Origin: Streptomyces roseolus
Lineage (GTDB): Bacteria; Actinomycetota; Actinomycetes; Streptomycetales; Streptomycetaceae
Reading direction: 5' to 3'
Length of the DNA: 58,714 nucleotides
NCBI RefSeq assembly: GCF_014649855.1
Contig: NZ_BMTV01000001.1
Span: 368,881-427,594, forward strand
Shown: piece after piece, positions 26,065 through 35,744 of the stretch
How positions within the stretch are numbered: the stretch's first letter is position 1
Layout: each line of letters starts with the position of its first letter
The notes under the pieces: generated by a model
Seen by the model: only the letters and a program-made list of their open reading frames with translations
Database searches by the model: none
Told to the model about the DNA's origin: nothing
Program-made: the position numbers and the translations under genes

Positions 26065-28928
26065 AGACCTGGTTCCACTCCTGGCGGGCGGCGATCCGCA
26101 TCGCCCGCCGCGACGCCTGGCGCGCCAAGGGCCGCAGCTCGCTCGTCCTCGCGATGATCGCCCTGCCCATCCTCGGGGTCAGCGCCGCCGATCTCACCAT
26201 CCGCAGCTCCGAACTCTCCGTCACCGAACGCCTGGAGCGGTCGATCGGCGCCGCCGACGCCGCCTTCCGCGACCCCGGCTTCGGCGGGGTCCCGGTCCAC
26301 CAGTCGCCCGACGGCGACAACGTCTACCCGGCGAAGGAACCGGCGGACAACGAGCCCTGGCCGAGCGGCTCCACCGACCCCGGCAAGGTCATACCGGACG
26401 GCGCCCGCTGGATCACCGACACCCAGGGCGCGGCCAAGCTGACCACCGTGCACGGCCTGCTCCAGACCGACGTCCGGGAGCTGAAGACCGACGACCCGAT
26501 GGCCCGGGGCATCACGACGCTCCTCGACGGGCACCACCCGCGGAAGGCCGACGAGGTCATCGCCACCTCCGCGTTCCTGGAGAAGAGCGGGCTCTCCGTC
26601 GGCTCGACCGTTTCCGCTCGCAATTTCGACCGTCCGTACCGGATCGTGGGCTCCTACGAGCTGCCGGACGAACTCGACACCGCCCAGATCACCGCACTGC
26701 CCGGGGCCTTCCTCGCCCCGTACGGGAAGGCCGCGGAGAAGGCGGGGGCGCTCGCGCCCGGCTCCACCACCTCGTACCTGGTGCAGCGCCCCGGCGGTTT
26801 CACGTGGAACGACGTGCAGGCGATCAACGCCAAGGGCGTCTCGGTCGCCTCCCGGGCCGTCCGGCTCGACCCGCCCGCCGACTCCGAGGTCCCGCTCTAC
26901 CAGCAGGAGGGCTGGGGCGACTTCCGGTCCAGCGACGGCGCCGACGCCATGCTCCTCGCCTCCCTCGCCACCGTCGTCGGCCTGGCGATGCTGGAGATCT
27001 GCCTGCTCGCCGGCCCCGCGTTCGCGGTCGGCGCCCGCCGCTCCCGCCGCCAGCTCGGCCTGGTCGGCGCCAACGGCGGCTCCCGCAGCCACATCCGCGC
27101 CATCGTCCTCAGCGGCGGCCTCGTCATCGGCGTCTCCGCCGCCGTCGTCGGCACGGTGCTCGCCCTGGTCCTCACCCTCGTCCTCCAGCCGTTCCTGGAG
27201 GACTTCATGGGGCAGCGGTTCGGCGCCTTCGACGTCCGGCCGCTCGAACTCCTCGGCATCGCGCTGCTCGCCGTCCTCACCGGTCTGCTCGCCGCGATCG
27301 TCCCGGCCGTGACCGCCTCCCGGCAGACCGTGCTCGCCTCGCTCACCGGCCGCCGCGGCGTCCGCTCCACCAGCAAGGTGCTGCCCGTCGTCGGCCTGAT
27401 CGCGCTGCTCCTCGGCGCGGCGATCGCCCTCTACGGCTCCGTCGTCACCGACCAGTTCGCCATCGTCGCCGGCGGCTCGGCCATCGCCGAGCTGGGCGTG
27501 GTCGCCATGACCCCCGCCATCGTCGGGCTCTTCGGGCGGGTCGGCCGCTGGCTGCCGCTCTCCCCGCGGCTCGCGCTCCGCGACGCCGTCCGCAACCGGG
27601 GCCGTACGGCTCCGGCGGTCGCCGCCGTCCTCGCCGCCGTCGCCGGCACCGTCGCCGTCGCCACGTACACGTCGAGCAGCGACGCCCAGTACCGGGCCGA
27701 GTACACCGCCAGCCTGCCGCACGGCGCCGTCTCCTTCTTCCAGATGGAGGAGGGCGGCCGGGACGTCCCCGCCGTCGCCGACGCCGTCCAGCGCTACTTC
27801 TCGGTCGAGACCCGCGCCGACGTCTCCCGCGTCGCCGTCGGCAAGCCCGGCTGCCCGGCCTGGGGCGGCGGCGACGGCTGCGGCCAGTACGAGCTGATGC
27901 TGCCGCCCGCCAACGAGTGCCCGATGTGGGCGGCCACCGCCGACGGCAGCGACCCGTCCGAGAAGTTCACCCCCGAGCAGCGGCGGAAGCTGCTGCGCGA
28001 GGACTGGCGCTGCAAGGAGACCTCGGGCGGCGGCGGGGTCTACGTCGACGGCGGACTCCTCGTCGGCGACGACCGCCTCCTGAAGGTCCTCGGCATCGAC
28101 GACCCCGGCGCCGTCCGGGCCCTCGCCGACGGCAAGGCCGTCGTCCTCTCCCGGCCCCTGGTGGACAAGGACGGCACGATCGGCATCAAGCAGGTCACCG
28201 ACCTGAAGGCCGCCGAGCAGGCCTCGATGGCGCGCAAGCCCTCCCCGGGCAAGGTCTCCCGGATCCCCGCCCACCTGGTGTCGGGCGATCCGAAGTCCTA
28301 CGGCCTCCAGGTCCTCATGACCCCCGCGGCGGCCAAGGCGGCCGGCCTCGCCACCGTGCCCGTCGGCGCCTACTTCAGCACCGACGCCCTGCCGAGCAGC
28401 GAGCAGCGCCAGAAGCTCGACGCCGAACTGGCGGGCCTCGGCGCCGGGGTGGACCTCACCGTGGAGGAGGGGTACGTCTCCGACGACAGCATCTTCCTCC
28501 TCGCGCTGACCGTCTTCGCCGGCCTGGTCACCATCGGCGCCGCCGGCATCGCCACCGGCCTCGCCCAGGCCGACGCCGAGGCCGACCTGAAGACGCTGGC
28601 CGCCGTCGGCGCCCCGCCGCGCGTCCGCCGCACCCTCAGCGGCTTCCAGTGCGGGGTGGTCGCCGCGATGGGCGTCGTCCTCGGCTCGCTCGCCGGACTG
28701 CTCCCCGCGATGGGGCTGCGGCTCACCGAGGAGCGCGAGCAGATCCGCTTCCACGAGCAGATCCTCGCGGAGGGCTGGGGCAGCGACCTCACCCCGCCGT
28801 ACGTGCCGATCGTGATCCCCTGGGAGACGCTCGCGGCCCTGCTCGTCGTCGTCCCGCTCGGCGCGGCGCTGCTCGCCGCCCTGGTGACCCGCTCGAAGGG
28901 GGCGGTGGCCCGCCGCGAGGCGACCTGA
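26061..28928 (+). CDS. FtsX-family ABC permease
   Basis: The 955-residue permease has an N-terminal helix, a large extracytoplasmic domain, a first block of FtsX helices (about 290-480, with '[21 protein letters not shown]' and '[13 protein letters not shown]'), a second soluble region with several Cys, and a C-terminal FtsX block with '[17 protein letters not shown]'. This two-block form is typical of Streptomyces PadR-linked permeases. The GTG start overlaps the ATPase stop. A parS-like 14-mer lies in its coding region at 26797. Confidence 0.92.
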   Translation: MKTWFHSWRAAIRIARRDAWRAKGRSSLVLAMIALPILGVSAADLTIRSSELSVTERLERSIGAADAAFRDPGFGGVPVHQSPDGDNVYPAKEPADNEPWPSGSTDPGKVIPDGARWITDTQGAAKLTTVHGLLQTDVRELKTDDPMARGITTLLDGHHPRKADEVIATSAFLEKSGLSVGSTVSARNFDRPYRIVGSYELPDELDTAQITALPGAFLAPYGKAAEKAGALAPGSTTSYLVQRPGGFTWNDVQAINAKGVSVASRAVRLDPPADSEVPLYQQEGWGDFRSSDGADAMLLASLATVVGLAMLEICLLAGPAFAVGARRSRRQLGLVGANGGSRSHIRAIVLSGGLVIGVSAAVVGTVLALVLTLVLQPFLEDFMGQRFGAFDVRPLELLGIALLAVLTGLLAAIVPAVTASRQTVLASLTGRRGVRSTSKVLPVVGLIALLLGAAIALYGSVVTDQFAIVAGGSAIAELGVVAMTPAIVGLFGRVGRWLPLSPRLALRDAVRNRGRTAPAVAAVLAAVAGTVAVATYTSSSDAQYRAEYTASLPHGAVSFFQMEEGGRDVPAVADAVQRYFSVETRADVSRVAVGKPGCPAWGGGDGCGQYELMLPPANECPMWAATADGSDPSEKFTPEQRRKLLREDWRCKETSGGGGVYVDGGLLVGDDRLLKVLGIDDPGAVRALADGKAVVLSRPLVDKDGTIGIKQVTDLKAAEQASMARKPSPGKVSRIPAHLVSGDPKSYGLQVLMTPAAAKAAGLATVPVGAYFSTDALPSSEQRQKLDAELAGLGAGVDLTVEEGYVSDDSIFLLALTVFAGLVTIGAAGIATGLAQADAEADLKTLAAVGAPPRVRRTLSGFQCGVVAAMGVVLGSLAGLLPAMGLRLTEEREQIRFHEQILAEGWGSDLTPPYVPIVIPWETLAALLVVVPLGAALLAALVTRSKGAVARREAT
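26797..26810. promoter_or_regulatory. degenerate parS-like site
   Basis: GTTTCACGTGGAAC differs from the parS core at one base and lies inside the permease gene. One-mismatch sites are known near Streptomyces origins, but this could be chance. Confidence 0.4.
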
Positions 28929-28947
28929 CGACTTTCCGCGGCCGACC

Positions 28948-28988
28948 GTGCCCGGGGAGAAGGGTGGATCACCCTTCTCCCCGGGCAC
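28948..28988 (+). terminator. terminator of the PadR-ABC operon
   Basis: A perfect 19-base stem (GTGCCCGGGGAGAAGGGTG with its complement) around a GAT loop starts 20 bases after the permease stop. It is very stable. There is no long T tract, as is usual in this GC range. Confidence 0.75.
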
Positions 28989-29025
28989 ACCTGGTGGTGA
29001 AGCGTGTGTGCGAGAGAATGGCGGC

Positions 29026-29580
29026 ATGGAGATGCCGAGGAATGACAGGTCGCCGGAGAGCCCCCAGGTCCTCATCGTGGGACAGGACGGGATGGCTCTC
29101 GGCGGCGCCCAGGGCGACGACGAACCCCGTGAGGTCCCGGTGACGGAAATGGTCGAGCAGCCGGCGAAGGTCATGCGGATCGGCAGCATGATCAAGCAGC
29201 TTCTGGAGGAGGTCCGCGCGGCACCTCTCGACGAGGCCAGCCGGGTCCGGCTGAAGGAGATCCACGCCAGCTCGGTGAAGGAGCTGGAGGACGGCCTCGC
29301 GCCGGAGCTCGTCGAGGAGTTGGAGCGGCTCTCGCTCCCCTTCACCGACGAGGCCATCCCCTCCGAGGCGGAACTGCGCATCGCGCAGGCCCAGTTGGTC
29401 GGGTGGCTGGAGGGCCTCTTCCACGGCATCCAGACGGCGCTGTTCGCCCAGCAGATGGCGGCCCGCGCCCAACTGGAGCAGATGCGGCGGGCCTTGCCCC
29501 CCGGCGCCTCGCACGAGGACGACGACGAGCCCGGTGGCCGCGGCCACGGCCGTGCGGTCGGCTCGGGGCCGTACCTGTAG
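29026..29580 (+). CDS. bpa: bacterial proteasome activator (Bpa) family protein
   Basis: The 184-residue protein matches the ring-forming Bpa/PafE family, with a disordered start, four long helices ('[20 protein letters not shown]', '[17 protein letters not shown]', '[19 protein letters not shown]') and a Gly-rich tail ending GPYL. In mycobacteria the family ends GQYL, whose penultimate Tyr docks in the 20S proteasome. This one keeps the YL end. It would deliver unfolded proteins to the proteasome without ATP. The ATG at 29026 is the best start. A 30-base tandem repeat starts at its 3' end. Confidence 0.9.
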   Translation: MEMPRNDRSPESPQVLIVGQDGMALGGAQGDDEPREVPVTEMVEQPAKVMRIGSMIKQLLEEVRAAPLDEASRVRLKEIHASSVKELEDGLAPELVEELERLSLPFTDEAIPSEAELRIAQAQLVGWLEGLFHGIQTALFAQQMAARAQLEQMRRALPPGASHEDDDEPGGRGHGRAVGSGPYL

Positions 29581-29657
29581 GGCGGTCGTACGAGGAAGGG
29601 CCGCCTGTAGGGCGGTCGTACGAGGAAGGGCCACCTGTAGGGCGGTCGTACGAGGAA
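29574..29657. repeat. 30-bp tandem repeat at the end of bpa
   Basis: Nearly three copies of a 30-base unit beginning CCTGTAGGGCGGTCGTACGA lie at 29574-29603, 29604-29633 and 29634-29657. The first copy contains the bpa stop codon. The copies differ at only one or two bases, so the duplication is recent. Confidence 0.85.
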
Positions 29658-29686
29658 GGGCCCGGCGCTTCGGACGCGCCGGGCCC
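29658..29686. terminator. bidirectional terminator
   Basis: GGGCCCGGCGC and its complement form an 11-base stem with a 7-base loop between bpa and the convergent oxidoreductase gene, directly after the tandem repeat. Confidence 0.65.
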
Positions 29687-29706
29687 TCTCGCGTACCGCC
29701 CGGCGT

Positions 29707-30687
29707 CTACGGCGCGAGCAGCAGGACCTTGCCGACGTGGGCGCCGGACTCCAGGACCCGGTGGGCCTCGGCGGCCTCCCGCATCGGAAGCGTCCGGTCG
29801 ACGACCGGGCGGACCGTGCCGCCCTCGACCAGGGGCCAGACGTGCTCGCGGACGGCCGCGACGATCGCCGCCTTCTCCTGGAGCGGACGGGCGCGCAGGG
29901 TCGTCGCCATCACGGCGGCCCGCTTCGCGAGGAGCGCGCCGAGGTTCAGCTCGCCCTTGACGCCGCCCTGGAGGCCGATGACCACCAGACGACCGTTGAC
30001 CGCGAGGGCCTGGATGTTCCGGTCCAGGTACTTGGCGCCCATGATGTCCAGGATCACGTCCGCGCCGGCCCCGTCGGTGGCCTTGTGGAGCTCCTCCACG
30101 AAGTCCTGGGTGCGGTAGTCGATCAGCACGTCCGCGCCGAGTTCGGCGCAGCGGGCCAGCTTCTCCGGTCCGCCCGCCGTGACGGCGACCTTCGCGCCGA
30201 CCGCCTTGGCCAGCTGGATCGCCATCGTGCCGATGCCGCTCGCCCCGCCGTGCACGAGGAGCGTCTCCCCGGGCCGCAGGTGGGCGATCATGAAGACGTT
30301 GGACCAGACCGTACAGGCGACCTCGGGGAGCGCGGCGGCCGTGGCCAGGTCGACGCCCTTCGGGACCGGGAGCAGCTGGCCGGCCGGGACGGCGACCCGC
30401 TGGGCGTAGCCGCCGCCGACGAGCAGGGCGCAGACCTCGTCGCCGACGGACCAGCCGGAGACCCCGGGACCGAGGGCGGCGACGCGTCCGGCGCACTCCA
30501 GGCCGGGGTGGGGCGAGGTGCCGGGCGGCGGGTTGTAGAAGCCCTGCCGCTGGAGGACGTCGGCGCGGTTCACGGCGCTCGCCACCACCTCGACGAGGAC
30601 CTCGCCCTCGCCGGGCACGGGATCGGGCACCTCGGCCCAGACGAGGGCCTCGGGGCCGCCGGCTTCCGGAATCGTGATCGCATGCAT
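29707..30687 (-). CDS. NAD(P)H quinone oxidoreductase (zinc-independent MDR, PIG3-like)
   Basis: The 326-residue medium-chain reductase lacks catalytic zinc ligands. It has '[20 protein letters not shown]' near the start, typical of the PIG3/TP53I3 quinone-reductase branch, and the nucleotide motif '[23 protein letters not shown]'. It would reduce quinones using NADPH. The ATG at 30687 is followed by the conserved MHAITI. It sits 34 bases downstream of the channel gene in the same direction, so co-transcription with the Moco operon is possible. Confidence 0.9.
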   Translation of the reverse strand: MHAITIPEAGGPEALVWAEVPDPVPGEGEVLVEVVASAVNRADVLQRQGFYNPPPGTSPHPGLECAGRVAALGPGVSGWSVGDEVCALLVGGGYAQRVAVPAGQLLPVPKGVDLATAAALPEVACTVWSNVFMIAHLRPGETLLVHGGASGIGTMAIQLAKAVGAKVAVTAGGPEKLARCAELGADVLIDYRTQDFVEELHKATDGAGADVILDIMGAKYLDRNIQALAVNGRLVVIGLQGGVKGELNLGALLAKRAAVMATTLRARPLQEKAAIVAAVREHVWPLVEGGTVRPVVDRTLPMREAAEAHRVLESGAHVGKVLLLAP

Positions 30688-30721
30688 GGGCGCGAGGCTA
30701 CTCCCGGTCCGCCGGGGGCGC

Positions 30722-31813
30722 TCAGTCCTCCGGCGGCGTGGTGAGCGGGATCCGGGGGGTGGCCCGGACGATGGTGATGACCCGGTCCGTGAGCTGGAGG
30801 GGGCTGGCCGCGGGGTCGTCGTAGCTGAGCAGCCGGTGGCCGCGCAGCACGCTCACCACCAGGTCGTCGGTCTCCCGGACGCTGCGGCCCGCCTCCGCCT
30901 TGGTCACCGGGCGCTCGACCAGGTCGAGGCCGGAGCCCTGCTGGATCAGGTCCTCCATGACGGTGCCCGCGCTGGGGCTGAGCACGGAGAGGCCGAGGAG
31001 CCGGCCGGCGGCGGAGGCGCTGGTGATGACCGCGTCGGCGCCGGACTGGCGGAGCAGCGGCGCGTTCTCCTCCTCGCGGACGGCGGCGACGATCTTCGCG
31101 CCCCGGTTGAGCTGGCGCGCGGTCAGGGTGACCAGGACGGCGGTGTCGTCGCGCTGGGTGGCGATGACGATCTGGCGGGCCTTCTGGACCTCGGCCCTGA
31201 TGAGGACGTCGCTGCGGGTGCCGTCGCCGACGACGCCGACGAAGCCGTCGAGGTTGGCGGCCTCGATGACCTTGCCGGAGGGGTCGACGATGACGATCTG
31301 GTCCTTGCGGAGGCCGGTGGCACAGAGGGTCTGGATCGCGGACCGCCCCTTCGTCCCGAAGCCGACGATCACGGTGTGGTCGCGCAAGTGGGACCTCCAC
31401 TTCTTGAGGCGGAACTCCTCCCGGGTCCTTTCCGTGAGGACCTCGAGAGTGGTACCGACCAGGATGATCAGGAAGAGCACGCGCAGGGGCGTGATCACCA
31501 GGATGTTGACGAGCCGCGCGGAGTCGCTGAACGGGACGATGTCGCCGTATCCGGTGGTGGAGAGGGTGACGGTCGCGTAGTAGGCGCAGTCGAGGAAGTC
31601 GACGGTCTCGTTGGCGTTGTCGTGGTAGCCGTCGCGGTCCACGTAGACGATCAGGACCGTCAGGAACAGCACTCCGAGGGCCATGAGGAGACGCCGGGCG
31701 ACCTGCCGGAGGGGGTCCACGGAGCGGCTGGGCAGATGGATCCGCGCACCGGTCACCTTCTCGTCTGCGTGGCGGGCCATGACGTCACGGCTGGGAAGTT
31801 TCACGTGAAACAT
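30722..31813 (-). CDS. potassium channel with RCK/TrkA-N domain
   Basis: The protein has two membrane helices (about residues 41-58 and 102-123) with the selectivity filter TTGYGD (86-91), then a cytoplasmic Rossmann RCK domain (GFGTKG, 151-156) and a TrkA-C-like end. It belongs to the MthK/Kch type of ligand-gated K+ channels. The start overlaps moeA by 13 bases, and parS site 3 covers the codons for FHVK. AAGGAG lies one base before the ATG, which is too close; an in-frame GTG at codon 4, ten bases from AAGGAG, may be used instead. Confidence 0.88.
   Translation of the reverse strand: MFHVKLPSRDVMARHADEKVTGARIHLPSRSVDPLRQVARRLLMALGVLFLTVLIVYVDRDGYHDNANETVDFLDCAYYATVTLSTTGYGDIVPFSDSARLVNILVITPLRVLFLIILVGTTLEVLTERTREEFRLKKWRSHLRDHTVIVGFGTKGRSAIQTLCATGLRKDQIVIVDPSGKVIEAANLDGFVGVVGDGTRSDVLIRAEVQKARQIVIATQRDDTAVLVTLTARQLNRGAKIVAAVREEENAPLLRQSGADAVITSASAAGRLLGLSVLSPSAGTVMEDLIQQGSGLDLVERPVTKAEAGRSVRETDDLVVSVLRGHRLLSYDDPAASPLQLTDRVITIVRATPRIPLTTPPED
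31798..31811. promoter_or_regulatory. parS: parS site 3, coding in two frames
   Basis: GTTTCACGTGAAAC is perfect and lies across the overlap of moeA and the channel gene. It encodes the moeA C-terminus (Cys-Phe-Thr, stop) and the channel N-terminus (Phe-His-Val-Lys). Confidence 0.9.
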
Positions 31814-33258
31814 GCTCCTTGAGCGAACGGCGGCTCGGTCGGCCAGGGGAGGGCGAGCAGCTCAAGGCGCTGTCCGGGCTCGGCTCCGCCGGGCGGCACC
31901 ACGGCCATGGCGTCGGCGGCGGCGATGCCCCGCAGCATGGCCGGCCCCTGGTAGCGCAGGGGCACGACGAGCCCGTCCCGGTGGACGACGGGCACCAGCC
32001 GGGTGTCGTACGGGTGGCCCTGCACGGGGTCGCGGAGGGGCGCCCGGGAGTCGCCCGGCGCGGCGGCCGTCGGGGAACCGCCCGGTGCGGCGTCGGCCGG
32101 GGGCTCGTACGGGGCGGCGGCGGGGGACTCGCGCGGGGGCGTCGCCAGGGCGGCCAGGAGGGGCGCGGCGAGGGTCAGGAGGCCGGAGACGGCGGCCAGG
32201 GGGTTGCCCGGCAGCCCGACCAGATGGCGTCCCGCGTCCAGCCGGGCGAGCAGCATGGGGTGGCCGGGGCGGACCTTCACCCCGTCGACCAGCAGGGTCG
32301 CGCCGGCCTTGTCGAGAACCGGGTGGACGTGATCCACGGGTCCTGCGGCGGTGCCGCCCGTGGTGACGACGAGGTCGGCGGCGGACGTGGTGACGGCCGT
32401 GTACAGGGCCTCGGCGTCATCGCCGATCCGGCGGGTCGCCAGGACCTCGGCGCCCAGGGCGGTGAGCCAGGGCCCGAGCATCGGGCCGAGCGCGTCGCGG
32501 ATCAGCCCGTCGTGGGGGAGCCCGGCCGTCAGCAGTTCGTCGCCGAGGACGAGAACCTCCACCCGGGGGCGGGGCGCCACGGCGAGCTCGTCGTATCCGG
32601 CGGCGGCGGCGAGGCCGAGGACGGCGGGGCCGACGGGGGAGCCGGCGGACAGCAGTTCGTCGCCGGCCCGGCACTCCTGGCCCCGGGGGCGGATGTCCTG
32701 CCCGGTCACGACCTCCCGGAGGGGGTACAGCAGAACCGTTCCGGCCTCGGGGGCGGTGCGGGGGTCCGCGCCGCCGGCGTCCTCGGTGCGGGGGTCCTCG
32801 CCGTGGGCGGGGCCGGTGCCGGAGTGCCCGCCGTGGGCGTCCTCGGTGCGGGAGTGCTCGGCGCGGATGACGGCGGTGGTGCCGGCGGGGACGCGGGCGC
32901 CGGTGGCGATCCGTACGGCCTGCCCGGGGGCGAGGGCGGCGGCTCCGGCGTGCCCCGCGAGCACCGCCTCCTCGCGCACCGTCCAGGGCCCCGGTCCCGC
33001 GACCGCCCAGCCGTCCATGGCGGAACTGTCGAAGGACGGCAGGTCGGTGAGCGCCCGCAGCGGTTCGGCGAGGGTGCGTCCGAGCGCCTGCCCGAGCGGC
33101 ACGCGCACCGCCGGGCGCTCCCCCGCCGCCCGCGCCGCGCTGCCCGCCCGGGCGGCGAGGGCGCGAGCCTCGGGCCAGGGGGTGGCGCGATGGTGCCCGT
33201 GGGCCCGCGCGGGGGCCTGCGCGGGGGCGGGGGGCGGGGCGGGTTGTCCGGCGGTCAT
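31801..33258 (-). CDS. moeA: molybdopterin molybdotransferase (MoeA family)
   Basis: The 485-residue protein has the MoeA core: 'LPSFDSSAMDGWAV' (the SxMDGYA motif) and the MoCF-binding 'VVTTGGTAAGPVDHVHPVL', where the usual GGVSxGD is altered, then 'LVGLPGNPLAAVSGLL'. It inserts molybdate into molybdopterin. A Pro/Ala-rich insert of about 50 residues precedes the last beta domain. It overlaps the mobA-like gene by ATGA and the channel gene by 13 bases. The changed motif makes the exact activity uncertain. Confidence 0.85.
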   Translation of the reverse strand: MTAGQPAPPPAPAQAPARAHGHHRATPWPEARALAARAGSAARAAGERPAVRVPLGQALGRTLAEPLRALTDLPSFDSSAMDGWAVAGPGPWTVREEAVLAGHAGAAALAPGQAVRIATGARVPAGTTAVIRAEHSRTEDAHGGHSGTGPAHGEDPRTEDAGGADPRTAPEAGTVLLYPLREVVTGQDIRPRGQECRAGDELLSAGSPVGPAVLGLAAAAGYDELAVAPRPRVEVLVLGDELLTAGLPHDGLIRDALGPMLGPWLTALGAEVLATRRIGDDAEALYTAVTTSAADLVVTTGGTAAGPVDHVHPVLDKAGATLLVDGVKVRPGHPMLLARLDAGRHLVGLPGNPLAAVSGLLTLAAPLLAALATPPRESPAAAPYEPPADAAPGGSPTAAAPGDSRAPLRDPVQGHPYDTRLVPVVHRDGLVVPLRYQGPAMLRGIAAADAMAVVPPGGAEPGQRLELLALPWPTEPPFAQGACFT

Positions 33259-34214
33259 CCGGCCTCGTTCTTGTCATCCCGCTTCGCCTGCCCGGCCTGC
33301 CCGGCCGGCTCGGCCCGTCCGGCCTGCCCGGCCGGCTCGGCCTGCTCGGCTTCCCAGCGGAGGGCGAGGGCGGCGGCCTTGCGGGAGGCCTCGGCCACGG
33401 CTTCGGCGGGGACGGCGCCGCCCTGCGCGGCCTTGGCCGCCGCGTAGCCGACGAGGAAGGTCGTCAGGGGCGCGGCGGGGCGGGCGACGCCGTGGGCGGC
33501 GTCCCGGGCCAGGTCGAGCAGGACGCCGGTGTCGACGTCCAGGTCGATGCCCAGTTCGGTCTTGACTGCGGTGATCCATTCGTCCAGCACGGATCCATGG
33601 TCCCTGATGCGCGCCCGGGCCGTGGCGATGTCCTCCCAGGTGTCGCAGTCGAACGAGGCCGCGGGCTCCTCCGCTCCCACCGGGACCCGGACGAGCCGCA
33701 GCCCGCCGACGAGCGTCCGCAGCGGCAGGTGGTCGAGCTCCCCGTGTGCCCGTCGGAGCCCGTCGAGCTCCCGGCGCAGGGCCGTGGCCCGGTAGACGGC
33801 GACGAGCGGCTGCTCCCGTCCGTCCCCGTCGACGAGCAGCGCCCCTTCGGCCCCCGGCCCGGCGTCGAGCGCGGCGAGGAGCCGCAGCACCGTCCCCCCG
33901 CCGAGGAAGGGCAGATCTGCGGAGAGCACGAGCAGGATTCCGGGGTCCCCGGGCGCGGTGGCGCCGAGCGCGGTGACGCCGGCGGCGAGGGCGGCCACCG
34001 GCCCCGTCCCGGCCGGCTCCTCGCGGGTCCAGCCGACGGGCCGGACCGTCGGGCGCGGGTCGCCGACGACCACGGTCCGGCGCGCCCCGGAGCAGGCGGC
34101 GAGCACCCGGTCGAGCAGGGTGCGCCCGCCGACCCGTACCCCTGGTTTGTCCGCACCGCCGAGGCGCCGCGCGGCGCCCCCGGCGAGCACGACGGCGTCG
34201 AATGCGGTGGTCAC
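33255..34214 (-). CDS. mobA: MobA-like nucleotidyltransferase fused to a DUF6457 domain
   Basis: The 319-residue protein begins with the NTP-transferase motif LAGGAARRLGGADKPGV (LAGGxSxRMGxDK class) and has 'LSADLPFL', both as in molybdenum cofactor guanylyltransferase. After about residue 205 a second helical domain (LDEWITAVKTELGIDLDVDT ... LTTFLVGYAAAKA) resembles DUF6457. The tail is a repeat of EPAGQAG-like units. The GTG at 34214 is the start. It heads the mobA-moeA-channel operon. Confidence 0.85.
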   Translation of the reverse strand: MTTAFDAVVLAGGAARRLGGADKPGVRVGGRTLLDRVLAACSGARRTVVVGDPRPTVRPVGWTREEPAGTGPVAALAAGVTALGATAPGDPGILLVLSADLPFLGGGTVLRLLAALDAGPGAEGALLVDGDGREQPLVAVYRATALRRELDGLRRAHGELDHLPLRTLVGGLRLVRVPVGAEEPAASFDCDTWEDIATARARIRDHGSVLDEWITAVKTELGIDLDVDTGVLLDLARDAAHGVARPAAPLTTFLVGYAAAKAAQGGAVPAEAVAEASRKAAALALRWEAEQAEPAGQAGRAEPAGQAGQAKRDDKNEAG

Positions 34215-34304
34215 CCCAGCAGTATGGTCCGCCGCCCCCGACGCCCGCCCGGCCGGTCCCCTGGATGAGACGGGCCGGTGCCCCGGCGTCGGGGGCGGCG
34301 GCGG

Positions 34305-35744
34305 TCAGACCGTGCGGAGCAGCACCGCCGGCTGTTCGACGCAGTCCGCGACGTACCGGAGGAAGCCGCCGGCCGTACCGCCGTCGCAGACGCGGTGGTC
34401 GAAGGTGAGCGAGAGCTGCACCACCTGACGGACGGCCAGTTCGCCCTGGTGGACCCAGGGCTTGGGGATGATCCGTCCGACGCCGAGCATCGCCGCCTCG
34501 GGGTGGTTGACGATCGGCGTGGAGCCGTCCACCCCGAACACCCCGTAGTTGTTGAGGGTGAAGGTGCCGCCGGTGAGGTCGGCCGGGGTGAGCGTGCCCT
34601 GCCGGGCCGTCTCGGTGAGCCGGGCGAACTCCTCCGTCAGCGACTCCGCGGTCCGGGTCCCGGCGTCCCTGACCACGGGGACGACGAGCCCGCGCGGGGT
34701 CTGGGCGGCGAAGCCGAGGTGCACCTGGGGCAGCCGGACGATCTCCCGGGCGGTCGTGTCCACGGTGGAGTTCAGCTCGGGGAAGCGGCCCAGGGCGTGG
34801 ACGCAGATCCGGGCGAGGAGGGCGAGGAGCGAGATCTTCGGCCCGCCCGCCGCGTTCATCGCCGCCCGCGCCGCCATGAGTTCGGTGGCGTCGGCGTCCA
34901 CCCAGCAGGTCGCGTCGGGGATCTCCGTACGGCTCCGGGAGAGCTTGTCGGCGACGGCTCCGCGCAGCCCGCGCAGCGGGATCCGCTCGGCGCCGGGGAC
35001 GGCGGCGGCCGGCGCGGCCACGGCGGGTGCCGCCTGCGCCGCCGGTGCCGCGGGCGTCTCGCGCGCGGTGAGGGCCCGCTCGACGTCGGCGCGCAGGATC
35101 AGGCCCTCGGGTCCCGAGCCGCGCACCTCCCGCAGGTCGAGCCCCCGGTCCCGGGCGAGCTTCCGCACCAGCGGGGAGATGACGGGGACCGGGCCCTCGG
35201 GCCGCACGGCGCCCACCGCCGCCGTCGCCGCCGGGGCGGGCGCGGCGGGGGCCGTCGGGGCGGGACCGGCCGTCGCGTTCGGCGTGGATTGCGCGACGAC
35301 CGGGGACTGGGGGCGGATCCGGCGCCGCCGGGCCGCGGGGCCCGCCGTGCCGTAGCCGACGAGCACGTTGCCCGAGTACTCCGAGGACACCGCCGACCCG
35401 GCCGCCCCGGCCGCCTCGGCGCCGGGCGCGGACGCGATCCCGGACGGGGACGCGGTCGCGGGCTCGGCGGGCTCCGCCCCCGTCCCCGCGTCGCCGGACG
35501 CTCCGACCGCGACCGTCAGCAGCGGCGCGCCGACGGGCAGTTCGGTGCCCTCCTCGCCGAAGCGGGCGGTGACCACGCCCCCGTACGGGCACGGCACCTC
35601 CACCATCGCCTTGGCGGTCTCGACCTCGACGACGGGCTGGTCGATCGCGACGACGTCGCCGACGGCCACCAGCCAGCGGACGATCTCCGCCTCGGTGAGT
35701 CCCTCACCGAGGTCGGGCAGCTTGAACTCCAGGACCTGTGCCAT
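34305..35744 (-). CDS. bkdC: branched-chain 2-oxoacid dehydrogenase E2 (cluster 2)
   Basis: The 479-residue acyltransferase has a lipoyl domain with Lys45 in VETAKA, a subunit-binding domain (PLVRKLARDRGLDLREV ... LILRADVERAL) and a catalytic domain with the active-site TFDHRVCDGG near the C-terminus. The ATG at 35744 shares one base with the bkdB2 stop (TGATG). Compared with cluster 1 the linkers differ in composition. It ends the bkdA2-B2-C2 operon, 90 bases before the mobA gene. Confidence 0.92.
   Translation of the reverse strand: MAQVLEFKLPDLGEGLTEAEIVRWLVAVGDVVAIDQPVVEVETAKAMVEVPCPYGGVVTARFGEEGTELPVGAPLLTVAVGASGDAGTGAEPAEPATASPSGIASAPGAEAAGAAGSAVSSEYSGNVLVGYGTAGPAARRRRIRPQSPVVAQSTPNATAGPAPTAPAAPAPAATAAVGAVRPEGPVPVISPLVRKLARDRGLDLREVRGSGPEGLILRADVERALTARETPAAPAAQAAPAVAAPAAAVPGAERIPLRGLRGAVADKLSRSRTEIPDATCWVDADATELMAARAAMNAAGGPKISLLALLARICVHALGRFPELNSTVDTTAREIVRLPQVHLGFAAQTPRGLVVPVVRDAGTRTAESLTEEFARLTETARQGTLTPADLTGGTFTLNNYGVFGVDGSTPIVNHPEAAMLGVGRIIPKPWVHQGELAVRQVVQLSLTFDHRVCDGGTAGGFLRYVADCVEQPAVLLRTV

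Noticed and set aside
25620..29429. A 1269-residue leftward open frame
   Set aside because: It is antisense to the ABC ATPase, permease and Bpa genes, has no domain, and arises because GC-rich codons leave few stops.
29574..29657. A minus-strand protein with repeated SSYDRPTG units
   Set aside because: It is the antisense reading of the tandem repeat, with no ribosome site or domain.
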